64,000 nucleotides of DNA from Musa acuminata AAA Group (lineage: Eukaryota > Streptophyta > Magnoliopsida > Zingiberales > Musaceae). Of this stretch, positions 1 through 10,082 are shown piece after piece. The notes beneath the pieces are model-generated. The model did no database searches. It was not told the origin of the DNA and was given only the letters and a program-made list of their open reading frames with translations. Position numbers and translations under genes: made by a program. The stretch is taken from positions 14,765,501 to 14,829,500 of the forward strand of contig NC_088347.1 in assembly GCF_036884655.1 (NCBI RefSeq), given 5' to 3'. How positions within the stretch are numbered: the first letter of the stretch is position 1; every line of letters begins with the position of its first letter.

Positions 1-130
1 TTGTGCCTTCATTGAGTTATCGGTAGCCATTGCGTACGATTGTAAGTCGATAATCCCCAGTTCTTATTTATGATGTCTAGTCAAGGGCATCTGCACAGTA
101 TCTGGGCAGTAGCAGCGACAGTGGCGACAG
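1..130. other. Possible left host flank
   Basis: This stretch has mixed composition and shows no match by eye to the viral copies. Virus-like shreds begin just after it, for example a short piece near 130-143 that also occurs in ORF3. I therefore place the left edge of the integrated array near 130. This is inference: the piece could also be non-viral filler, with the true edge outside the window. Confidence 0.35.
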
Positions 131-696
131 TCAACATTCAAACTGTAGTATCTCTTGTATATCAAAGGGTACCTGATGTATTGGTAATTGTTAAACTTAT
201 AAATTATTTGGTGCTTGTCTGGAGTTTAGTACCTGATGTCTGAAATACAGCGGGCCTAATAGTTTGCCTAGGTTTAACTAGTACCTTATAAATTATTCAA
301 TTGTGTAGTATCTCTTACATTCAGCAAGTACCTGTAGTATCTATTGACATAATTTGTAATCAGTCAATTTTTTTGGTTGTTACACAGTACAACAGCGATC
401 CTTTTAACTATAGTTTACACAATTGAATATAAGTTTGTAAATAAGAGATACTAATTACATTCAAGATACCTGTTGGTGCTTGTCTGTGTATTATTATTAC
501 AAATTCAAGCTAGTAGATACAAACTGTAGTATCTCCAGGATTTCTTACTAGTTTGATATACTTATAAACTTAAACAAGAGATAACCATCAGGATACTAAA
601 CTATACATTCAAGACATTCAAGTACTTATAAGAGATACTAAATAGTTACATTCAATTTCCTTCATTATGTCATCATTTGAGATACTAACAAATAAC
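131..696. repeat. Filler J0: patchwork of viral shreds
   Basis: AT-rich DNA without a coding frame. It contains a 31-base exact copy of the ORF3 reverse transcriptase region (244-274, matching 2220-2250), the 'gtgcttgtctggag' piece from the ORF3/ORF4 end, 'cagcgatcctttt' from ORF3, and many repeats of a 'gtatctcttaca' type motif. The shreds come from different places and both strands. The pattern resembles templated insertions made at an end-joining junction. No gene is seen. Confidence 0.7.
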
Positions 697-910
697 AAAT
701 GGGGAAGCGAATACAACCAAAAACAACCAAAAAAAATTTGTAAATAAGAGATACATTCAAGCTCGCATTCTGTAAGAAATAGTAAGCATAAAGAACGAGA
801 AGAAAGCTTAAATTGCTTACAAAGGATTGCTGAAAGGCTTACAGATTGGTTTTTCTACTCAAGTAAGACTCTGGTTTTTCGACCGATGCCTTGCAAGAGT
901 CTGGGCGAGG

Positions 911-920
911 GTTTATATAG
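911..920 (-). promoter_or_regulatory. Viral promoter TATA box, copy R1
   Basis: 'CTATATAAAC' read on the minus strand. It would drive transcription leftward, out of the array toward the left flank. It is identical to the TATA box of the other copies, and the duplicated upstream block lies at about 985-1180. Confidence 0.7.
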
Positions 921-1273
921 AAAGGAAGGATAAAGCCGGGTGCTCATTGGGCCCCATCGCACTTATATCCGTTCCTTTTATATTCCTTTGTCCAGCTGTT
1001 GCCAGCTTTCGAACTGAGCGGCTCCCCGAGGCTCAGCTCGTTTTGCTTAAACACTAAGGAAAGTAAATGCATCCAGCTGTTTCCAGCTGGCAGACACTAC
1101 GAGCGGCTCCCCGAGGCTCAGCTCTTTCTCACTTAAACACTAAGGAAAGTAAATACATCCAGCTGTTGCCAGCTAGTGGACACTACAAGTGGTTCCCGGA
1201 AGCTTCACTTGTCTTTATTTGGCGGCGAAGAGAAAGTGGATTCCTTCAGCTGATTGTAGGGGTCCGCCATTCC

Positions 1274-1693
1274 CTAAAGGCTGAAGCTGGTTGTTCTTTG
1301 TGAGACGTCTTTTACCAGAGATAGGGCCTCCTCCAGTTGTCGTTGTTGTTGAAGAACGACTGGTAACCAGTCTCTGTACCAGTTGTCTTTTCCACCGCTC
1401 CTTCTCTGATACTCTTTGATTAAGTGGATGTTGAAGAATTGCTGCAATGCCTCAAGTGCTTGTCTGGAGGCTTCCTTTTGAATTGCTCCGAGCCTCCTTT
1501 CAAATAATCCCATTTTGCTGAAAGAGAGTCCTCCACGTGTTCCGGATGTGAGTCTATCCATCTCCTGTTGGTATTGTAGGAGGAGGTCACTTGATTCATT
1601 AGTTGATTCAAATGAGTAACGGCTTTGGGGTTGGGTTTGGCTTGAACTTCCTGTGTCGCTTCTAGAAGTAGGCAGAGTGATTCGTTTGGCCAT
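1274..1693 (-). CDS. Badnaviral ORF4-like protein, copy R1 (139 aa)
   Basis: Open frame overlapping the ORF3 end in a different frame and running on past the ORF3 stop. This copy is two residues shorter than the other eight because six bases are missing near 1415, and it has Ser-to-Phe and Gly-to-Ser changes. The ATG sits one base after a CAG splice-acceptor-like site. No known domain is recognised; the second half is Gln/Leu/Glu-rich and probably helical. The upstream leader is missing from R1, so normal expression here is unlikely. The case for ORF4 is argued under the R3 copy. Confidence 0.5.
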   Translation of the reverse strand: MAKRITLPTSRSDTGSSSQTQPQSRYSFESTNESSDLLLQYQQEMDRLTSGTRGGLSFSKMGLFERRLGAIQKEASRQALEALQQFFNIHLIKEYQRRSGGKDNWYRDWLPVVLQQQRQLEEALSLVKDVSQRTTSFSL

Positions 1694-4585
1694 CCTGCAA
1701 TCAAAATATTTATTAGTCGAGATAAGGAGTCGGCTAGGATGTTACTCTCTCCTTCAATGTGCTCGAATTTGATTTCAACGCCGCTTCCTGTTATGTAGTC
1801 TACGAAGGCCATCCATCTCACCCTAGATGGTTTGTTCTGAGAGGATTTGTTGAAGAAGCTTATGATTGCCTGGCAGTCAGTTCTTATGATAATTTCCCTT
1901 TTATCCAGGAAGTAAATTTTTAATGCTTCAAGGGTCTTCATAACCGCATGCATTTCGGCATCTATGGTGGACTTGATTGGGTTGTACCTTCCACTGGCGT
2001 ATGCGCATATTTTTTCTGTATTTCTGGGGTCGTATTTCTGTTTCTTCCATTTGCAAATTCCTCCCCAACCTTCCATACATCCATCTGTTTCTAGGATTAT
2101 GAAACATTCCTCAGGGGGTACTTCCAAGTCAGGAAGGTTCTGTACCAGGTTTTTGATCTTCCTGACTAGCTTCCAGTCCTGCTCATTCATTCTTTTCTCA
2201 CCAGTTGGGCTTGTTTTTGAATACAGCGGGCCTAATAGTTTGCCTAGGTTGGGTATATAGCTTCTTGCATAATTCAGAATTCCCAACCATGATCTAAGAC
2301 CCTTCTTTATCATGAGGTCTTTTTCTTGATACTCAGCGATCCTTTTGATGATATGGGGTTGCAGCTTGATTTTTGAATTACCCAGGACTGCTCCAAGAAA
2401 CTCGATTTCTCTTACTGCAATCTTCATTTTTGTTGGGCTTAGAATAAGACCGTTTTCTTGACATATTTCCAACATTTTGGTGAGATGTTGCCCATGCTCC
2501 TTCTCATTTTTTGAGAACACAAGTATGTCATCTATGTACACAGCAATAAATTGTTCTGTACCTCTGAAACAGTTGTCCATTTTCCTTTGGAATATAGCAG
2601 GGGCATTCTTAAGACCGAATGGCATTGCAAGCCATTCGTATAATCCTTCGGGAACCCAGAATGCAGTCCATTCGATTGAATCTGGGTGCATTGCGACTTG
2701 ATGGAAACCAGATTTTAAGTCAAATTTTGAATAAATTTTGCTGTTACTAACCTTCTTGAGTATTGTGTTGATACCGGGAAGGCTGTATTGGTCCTTTTCA
2801 GTAATGTCGTTAAGCCTCTTGTAGTTGAAGACCATCCTTTCCTTCCCCTTTCTTTCTGTTCCTGTTATGGGGTCCACTGTAGTTCCTGAGTTGACAATTA
2901 TAGCCGTAGTTCTATGCTTGCTTTTACTTGGTCTAATGATCCCGATCTCTAGTAGCGCTTTCACATGTTTGGAAAAGGCTTCTTTTGCTTGTGGTGTCAG
3001 ATGTCTAAGAGGTTTATCTTCTACCACAAAGTCTGGATTCTTAATTTCCAGCTTGCATGTTATTTTGTTCTTTTTCCAGTATTTGAGGGGATCTTCTCCA
3101 ATATATCCTTGGGCCTTTAATTGATCCAATAGGCTTCCAAACTTGGCCTTTATGCTTTCATTACTTTGTTGAGTTTCTGCTGAATATAGCACTGATTCCT
3201 GGATCTGGATATAATCATCCTCTTCCAGATCTAGCTCCTCTATTGCTGTGGCTGTTGAGATGTAGGGCAGAGTGTTAATAGTTGTCAGGTTTTTATAGAA
3301 TGTGACAGTGTTACCTTCAATCCTTACTCCTCCCTGCATTGCCCTTATGAAATTACAGCCTATTATCATTTGAATGTCATCCCCGAGCTTCATTGGAAAT
3401 GCATAAGTGTATGGTATTCTGAAACTGTTATTTCCAATAGTCATCCTTCCTCCCCTTAACTTCTTGTTTGCTGTTGTTTTAGAGGTAATCCCACTGAAGT
3501 GCACTACATAGGGATTTTCCTCTATTGCAGCTTTTGGTACAGCCCTTTCGTCTATACAGCAAGTTGTAGCTCCTGTGTCCAATATAGCGTTAATTTCAAA
3601 AAGGGGAATATTTAGGATTTCCATATGTACCTTTAAGTTGAAGAGCATGTTCTTAGATTTTCTTGATCCTCCAGTTTCTTTTGTCTCCATAGAAAGAACC
3701 TTTTGAGTTTCTTCCTCTAAAAGAACAAGAGCCTCTTCATCCTCTTCACTTTCTTCAATTTTTACCTTCCCGAGCCTTTGTATTTCTCTTAGGAGGTCTG
3801 CCTTTTCCAGTCTCAACCTGTCTACTTCCAGGATTTCTTCTTCCAGTTTACTGTATTTTTCTTTTAGTTCTGATAGTTCATTTCTGAGGTTGAGATTTTC
3901 TTGTGCTATGGCTATGGATTGAGCATGCGCTTCTTCTAATTCCTTGGCCTTTTGTTGCTCGAATTCCACGGTCATTTTGAGCCTTCGTATCTCAGCTTCA
4001 CAATGATTAATAAAATCTTGTTGTGTTTGAAGCAAGTTTCTAGGTTCATACCTCGGAGGTTCTTCCATCATGACAGGTGTTCTTTTGTCAAAATAGTATA
4101 TACTGCACATTCCGCAAGAGGTGATTTTGCATAGAGGACAATGCCTCCTATGTCTCCTTTGTGATTTTCTTTTACAGCATTTGCATTCTTCTAGTACTGA
4201 TGGTAGCTTTGTGTTGATTTCCCATATATGCCTGCATTCCGCTTGTTCTTGAGAGACTTGTATCCTTGCCCTGTATCCTGTCTCAGGACCTATCCACCAA
4301 GTTCTACTATCTTCTACTAGAGCAAAAATTTTGTGGGTGAAGGAGTGAATACCGTGTTGTAGGTCTTCTGCATCTTCTCCTTCAGATATTGAGTAGATAG
4401 CATCGCTTTGGTTTTCTCCTTCCTGGACAGATAGTATTTCATATTCTTCAGGGATATCTAGTTGTTCAAATATAGCTACCCTTTTGATATTTTTTTTGTC
4501 ATTAGGACATTCTCTTGCATAGTGTCCTTCTTCCCCGCAGAGATAGCATTTGTATTTTTTATTTCTTATCAAATGCTTTCTCTTT
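1420..4585 (-). pseudogene. ORF3 polyprotein C-terminal fragment, copy R1
   Basis: A continuous frame covers the zinc knuckle, the second Cys-rich cluster, the coiled-coil linker, aspartic protease (DTGA), reverse transcriptase (YIDD), RNase H and the C-terminal tail. It is cut at 4585, just upstream of the knuckle. The apparent start codon at 4588-4590 is contributed by filler DNA, so the frame is an accident of the junction. No stop or frameshift lies inside, although movement and coat parts are gone. A Cys-to-Tyr change lies two residues before the first knuckle cysteine. As a fragment without a promoter on its 5' side, it is a pseudogene. Confidence 0.88.
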
Positions 4586-4680
4586 GACATAATACATTCT
4601 TACCAATACATCAGGTATATTCATCCAAAAAAACATCACTATTTCTGATAATTGTATCTCTTATTTACAGAATGCGAATA
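4586..4680. repeat. Filler J1 between R1 and F1
   Basis: A 95-base junction insert between two head-to-head viral arms. It includes 'caggtatattcat' (as in ORF3) and 'tctcttatttacagaatgcg' (intergenic region), so it is itself built from viral shreds. Its 'cttaccaatacatcag' piece recurs in J3 near 20,041. Confidence 0.7.
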
Positions 4681-7600
4681 CCCAAGGATCCTTTTCTCCT
4701 ATAAATACTTGGAATCAGAATGCAAGGATGCTGGGTTTAGAAGAGCATTAAAGGATTTATCCTTTTGCAGTGAAATTCCTATCCCAGGATATTACAGTAA
4801 ACCAGAAAGGAAATACGGGGTGAGAAGATCTACAACATACAAAGGCAAACCCCACTCATCTCATGCAAGAATCGAAAAGAGAAAGCATTTGATAAGAAAT
4901 AAAAAATGCAAATGCTATCTCTGCGGGGAAGAAGGACACTATGCAAGAGAATGTCCTAATGACAAAAAAAATATCAAAAGGGTAGCTATATTTGAACAAC
5001 TAGATATCCCTGAAGAATATGAAATACTATCTGTCCAGGAAGGAGAAAACCAAAGCGATGCTATCTACTCAATATCTGAAGGAGAAGATGCAGAAGACCT
5101 ACAACACGGTATTCACTCCTTCACCCACAAAATTTTTGCTCTAGTAGAAGATAGTAGAACTTGGTGGATAGGTCCTGAGACAGGATACAGGGCAAGGATA
5201 CAAGTCTCTCAAGAACAAGCGGAATGCAGGCATATATGGGAAATCAACACAAAGCTACCATCAGTACTAGAAGAATGCAAATGCTGTAAAAGAAAATCAC
5301 AAAGGAGACATAGGAGGCATTGTCCTCTATGCAAAATCACCTCTTGCGGAATGTGCAGTATATACTATTTTGACAAAAGAACACCTGTCATGATGGAAGA
5401 ACCTCCGAGGTATGAACCTAGAAACTTGCTTCAAACACAACAAGATTTTATTAATCATTGTGAAGCTGAGATACGAAGGCTCAAAATGACCGTGGAATTC
5501 GAGCAACAAAAGGCCAAGGAATTAGAAGAAGCGCATGCTCAATCCATAGCCATAACACAAGAAAATCTCAACCTCAGAAATGAACTATCAGAACTAAAAG
5601 AAAAATACAGTAAACTGGAAGAAGAAATCCTGGAAGTAGACAGGTTGAGACTGGAAAAGGCAGACCTCCTAAGAGAAATACAAAGGCTCGGGAAGGTAAA
5701 AATTGAAGAAAGTGAAGAGGATGAAGAGGCTCTTGTTCTTTTAGAGGAAGAAACTCAAAAGGTTCTTTCTATGGAGACAAAAGAAACTGGAGGATCAAGA
5801 AAATCTAAGAACATGCTCTTCAACTTAAAGGTACATATGGAAATCCTAAATATTCCCCTTTTTGAAATTAACGCTATATTGGACACAGGAGCTACAACTT
5901 GCTGTATAGACGAAAGGGCTGTACCAAAAGCTGCAATAGAGGAAAATCCCTATGTAGTGCACTTCAGTGGGATTACCTCTAAAACAACAGCAAACAAGAA
6001 GTTAAGGGGAGGAAGGATGACTATTGGAAATAACAGTTTCAGAATACCATACACTTATGCATTTCCAATGAAGCTCAGGGATGACATTCAAATGATAATA
6101 GGCTGTAATTTCATAAGGGCAATGCAGGGAGGAGTAAGGATTGAAGGTAACACTGTCACATTCTATAAAAACCTGACAACTATTAACACTCTGCCCTACA
6201 TCTCAACAGCCACAGCAATAGAGGAGCTAGATCTGGAAGAGGATGATTATATCCAGATCCAGGAATCAGTGCTATATTCAGCAGAAACTCAACAAAGTAA
6301 TGAAAGCATAAAGGCCAAGTTTGTAAGCCTATTGGATCAATTAAAGGCCCAAGGATATATTGGAGAAGATCCCCTCAAATACTGGAAAAAGAACAAAATA
6401 ACATGCAAGCTGGAAATTAAGAATCCAGACTTTGTGGTAGAAGATAAACCTCTTAGACATCTGACACCACAAGCAAAAGAAGCCTTTTCCAAACATGTGA
6501 AAGCGCTACTAGAGATCGGGATCATTAGACCAAGTAAAAGCAAGCATAGAACTACGGCTATAATTGTCAACTCAGGAACTACAGTGGACCCCATAACAGG
6601 AACAGAAAGAAAGGGGAAGGAAAGGATGGTCTTCAACTACAAGAGGCTTAACGACATTACTGAAAAGGACCAATACAGCCTTCCCGGTATCAACACAATA
6701 CTCAAGAAGGTTAGTAACAGCAAAATTTATTCAAAATTTGACTTAAAATCTGGTTTCCATCAAGTCGCAATGCACCCAGATTCAATCGAATGGACTGCAT
6801 TCTGGGTTCCCGAAGGATTATACGAATGGCTTGCAATGCCATTCGGTCTTAAGAATGCCCCTGCTATATTCCAAAGGAAAATGGACAACTGTTTCAGAGG
6901 TACAGAACAATTTATTGCTGTGTACATAGATGACATACTTGTGTTCTCAAAAAATGAGAAGGAGCATGGGCAACATCTCACCAAAATGTTGGAAATATGT
7001 CAAGAAAACGGTCTTATTCTAAGCCCAACAAAAATGAAGATTGCAGTAAGAGAAATCGAGTTTCTTGGAGCAGTCCTGGGTAATTCAAAAATCAAGCTGC
7101 AACCCCATATCATCAAAAGGATCGCTGAGTATCAAGAAAAAGACCTCATGATAAAGAAGGGTCTTAGATCATGGTTGGAAATTCTGAATTATGCAAGAAG
7201 CTATATACCCAACCTAGGCAAACTATTAGGCCCGCTGTATTCAAAAACAAGCCCAACTGGTGAGAAAAGAATGAATGAGCAGGACTGGAAGCTAGTTAGG
7301 AAGATCAAAAACCTGGTACAGAACCTTCCTGACTTGGAAGTACCCCCTGAGGAATGTTTCATAATCCTAGAAACAGATGGATGTATGGAAGGTTGGGGAG
7401 GAATTTGCAAATGGAAGAAACAGAAATACGACCCCAGAAATACAGAAAAAATATGCGCATACGCCAGTGGAAGGTACAACCCAATCAAGTCCACCATAGA
7501 TGCCGAAATGCATGCGGTTATGAAGACCCTTGAAGCATTAAAAATTTACTTCCTGGATAAAAGGGAAATTATCATAAGAACTGACTGCCAGGCAATCATA

Positions 7601-8041
7601 AGCTTCTTCAACAAATCCTCTCAGAACAAACCATCTAGGGTGAGATGGATGGCCTTCGTAGACTACATAACAGGAAGCGGCGTTGAAATCAAATTCGAGC
7701 ACATTGAAGGAGAGAGTAACATCCTAGCCGACTCCTTATCTCGACTAATAAATATTTTGATTGCAGGATGGCCAAACGAATCACTCTGCCTACTTCTAGA
7801 AGCGACACAGGAAGTTCAAGCCAAACCCAAACCCAAGGCCGTTACTCATTTGAATCAACTAATGAATCAAGTGACCTCCTCCTACAATACCAACAGGAGA
7901 TGGATAGACTCACATCCGGAACACGTGGAGGACTCTCTTTCAGCAAAATGGGATTATCTGAAAGGAGGCTCGGAGCAATTCAAAAGGAAGCCTCCAGACA
8001 AGCACTTGAGGCATTGCAGCAATTCTTCAACATCCACTTAA
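4681..8041 (+). pseudogene. ORF3 polyprotein C-terminal fragment, copy F1
   Basis: Uninterrupted frame from just before the zinc knuckle (Cys-X2-Cys-X4-His-X4-Cys, near 4915-4957) to the normal stop. It includes the protease motif DTGA near 5881, the RT motif YIDD near 6926 and the RNase H Asp/Glu/Asp/Asp residues. The frame runs back into filler and gains an ATG at 4652, which is not viral. Movement and coat domains are missing. Several glycine substitutions (including Gly-to-Glu next to Ile-Leu-Asn-Tyr in the RT connection) may also harm function. Confidence 0.88.
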
Positions 8042-8193
8042 TCAAGACTAAAGAGTATCAGAGAAGGAGCGGTGGAAAAGACAACTGGTACAGAGACTGG
8101 TTACCAGTCGTTCTTCAACAACAACGACAACTGGAGGAGGCCCTATCTCTGGTAAAAGACGTCTCACAAAGAACAACCAGCTTCAGCCTTTAG
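7768..8193 (+). CDS. Badnaviral ORF4-like protein, copy F1 (141 aa)
   Basis: Overlaps the last 274 bases of ORF3 in another frame and continues 152 bases beyond its stop. Compared with most copies it has one Pro-to-Thr change, shared with R3 and caused by the same base that makes Lys-Pro-Lys-Pro in ORF3. The acceptor-like TTGATTGCAG immediately precedes the start, and the ATG context (A at -3, G at +4) is strong. F1 has no leader or donor site on its 5' side. No domain is recognised. Confidence 0.5.
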   Translation: MAKRITLPTSRSDTGSSSQTQTQGRYSFESTNESSDLLLQYQQEMDRLTSGTRGGLSFSKMGLSERRLGAIQKEASRQALEALQQFFNIHLIKTKEYQRRSGGKDNWYRDWLPVVLQQQRQLEEALSLVKDVSQRTTSFSL

Positions 8194-8546
8194 GGAATGG
8201 CGGACCCCTACAATCAGCTGAAGGAATCCACTTTCTCTTCGCCGCCAAATAAAGACAAGTGAAGCTTCCGGGAACCACTTGTAGTGTCCACCAGCTGGCA
8301 ACAGCTGGATGTATTTACTTTCCTTAGTGTTTAAGTGAGAAAGAGCTGAGCCTCGGGGAGCCGCTCGTAGTGTCTGCCAGTTGGAAACAGCTGGATGCAT
8401 TTACTTTCCTTAGTGTTTAAGCAAAACGAGCTGAGCCTCGGGGAGCCGCTCAGTTCGAAAGCTGGCAACAGCTGGACAAAGGAATATAAAAGGAACGGAT
8501 ATAAGTGCGATGGGGCCCAATGAGCACCCGGCTTTATCCTTCCTTT

Positions 8547-8556
8547 CTATATAAAC
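8547..8556 (+). promoter_or_regulatory. Viral promoter TATA box, copy F1
   Basis: 'CTATATAAAC' in the intergenic region with the duplicated CAGCTGG-rich block upstream. Transcription would run right through J2 into F2a. An extra A lies in the run of adenines just downstream, near 8590. Confidence 0.7.
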
Positions 8557-8759
8557 CCTCGCCCAGACTCTTGCAAGGCATCGGTCGAAAAAACCAGAGT
8601 CTTACTTGAGTAGAAAAACCAATCTGTAAGCCTTTCAGCAATCCTTTGTAAGCAATTTAAGCTTTCTTCTCGTTCTTTATGCTTACTATTTCTTACAGAA
8701 TGCGAGCTTGAATGTATCTCTTATTTACAAATTTTTTTTTGGTTGTTTTTGGTTGTATT

Positions 8760-10082
8760 ACCCATTTATAAGTATCTCAACAGGTATATAAATTATAGAT
8801 GTATAGTATTTCATGTATTACTAATTTGGTTGAATTTGTATCTTGAATGTAATTAGTAATAATGTAATTAGTATCTCCAGGATTTCTTACTAGTTTAGAC
8901 TGTGTATTACAAATAAGAATGCGAGCTTGAATGTATCTCCATAGAAAGAATAATTACAAACTAAATATTCTTATTTGTTAGTATCTCTTGTATATTGGTA
9001 AATACTAATTTGTAAATAAGAGATACATTCAAGCTCGCATTCTGTAATCAGGTGTAATTTGTAATTATTGTTAAACTTACAAAGAAATTCAACAGGAGAT
9101 TAGTTTACACAATTGAATATAAGTATAGTTTACTGTGTAACTATTGTTTACTTACCAATACACAGTATAGAAATTGTAAGCGTTTATCTTGTATAAGACA
9201 AACGTTTATAAGTTTATAAGTTTATAAGGTTACAGTAACTTATAAATTTCATGTAATCAAAATACTGTAATCAAAATACAGTAACAAGCATTTATAAGTT
9301 TATAAGTGTATTTTGATTACTAACTATAAATTGAATATAAACGTTTGTCTTATAAACATACTGTCAATACAGCAAGTTGTAGCTCCTGTATACAAATTTG
9401 AATATACTGTCTTATATAAGTTTGTAGCTCTTTATAAGTTTATAAGTTTATAAGTTTATAAGTTTATAAGGTTACAGTAACAAGCATTTATAAATATATC
9501 ATAGCAAGTTGAATATACTAACTAACTTATGATAAGTTTGGGAACATACTGTTTATAAGTTTGTAGCTCTTATAAACATACTGTCTTGACAGCATTTGTA
9601 TACAGGAGTTAGTATTTTGATTACTAACTATAAATTGAATATAAACGTTTGTCTTATATTTGGTTACTGTAACTTATAAATTGTATAGGTTACAGTATAT
9701 AAGACAACAGATAAGTTACAGTATAGTTATACAGCATTTGTAACCTACAATACGGTATTCACTCCAAAGGACACTATTCTTATTTACATCTTTAGCAAAG
9801 ACATTTGATTAAATTGACTGTTATAGATTGGAAGGCTTGCATATTACCCCATTGTTAAACAGGTATCTTGAATGTATATAAACCAAAGACAGGTGTATTG
9901 GTTCTTATTCTTAAACATAAATTAAATTTAATCAATATATACATGAAATTGAATAATACAACAGGTTAAGAGATACTAATTATTTTAGTAACAAATAAGA
10001 ATACAGTCAAGATAACCTTCCATACATGTCAAGAGGATTTATTTACAAATAATAAAATTATTTACATTGAGCTTGAATGTAT
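8760..10082. repeat. Filler J2: AT-rich patchwork
   Basis: A 1.3-kb gene-free spacer. Viral shreds include 41 bases of reversed intergenic sequence (9007-9047), 23 bases of the reversed protease region (9367-9389), forward 'gcgagcttgaatgtatctcc' near 8925 and 'cggtattcactcc' near 9752. Between them lie non-viral motifs: TTTATAAG repeated five times at 9431-9470, many 'ggttacagtaacaagc' pieces, and a 49-base block (9649-9697) that is identical to 33,742-33,790 in J5. The mix suggests repeated template switching. Confidence 0.72.
9431..9470. repeat. (TTTATAAG)x5 tandem repeat
   Basis: Five perfect copies of an 8-base unit containing the palindrome CTTATAAG. Shorter runs of the same unit occur near 9211-9228 and in J5 near 33,970. 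The unit is not found in the viral copies. Confidence 0.85.

Larger units (their letters stand above)
697..4585 (-). mobile_element. Endogenous badnavirus copy R1 (partial)
   Basis: Minus-strand viral segment running from the zinc-knuckle region of ORF3 (right end, 4585) through protease, RT, RNase H, ORF4 and the intergenic promoter region to a few bases before the primer site (left end, 697). Movement and coat regions, ORF1, ORF2 and the primer site are absent. It forms an inverted repeat with F1, separated by a 95-base filler. Against the other copies it lacks six bases near 1415 inside ORF4. Confidence 0.93.
697..8759. repeat. Inverted repeat R1/F1
   Basis: Arms 697-4585 and about 4876-8759, nearly identical in opposite orientation, with a loop of about 290 bases made of J1 and the start of F1. 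Confidence 0.9.
4681..8759 (+). mobile_element. Endogenous badnavirus copy F1 (partial)
   Basis: Plus-strand segment from the end of the coat-protein region of ORF3 through ORF4 and the intergenic region. It stops nine bases into the last stretch before the primer site. It mirrors R1, giving arms of about 3.9 kb with a loop of about 290 bases. Private changes include Gly-to-Arg in the protease region, Gly-to-Val and Gly-to-Glu. It shares a Lys-Pro-Lys-Pro variant near 7830 with copy R3. Confidence 0.93.

Noticed and set aside
827..1303. 76- and 78-codon frames antisense to the viral intergenic region, repeated in most copies
   Set aside because: They are antisense to the promoter and recur only because the copies are duplicates; no start context or protein features support them.
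3952..4134. 60-, 74-, 98- and 99-codon frames antisense to ORF3 in every copy
   Set aside because: They are shadows of a conserved coding frame on the other strand.
9170..9760. CRISPR-like or satellite array in J2
   Set aside because: Repeats are short, irregular and without uniform spacers, and the context is plant nuclear DNA.
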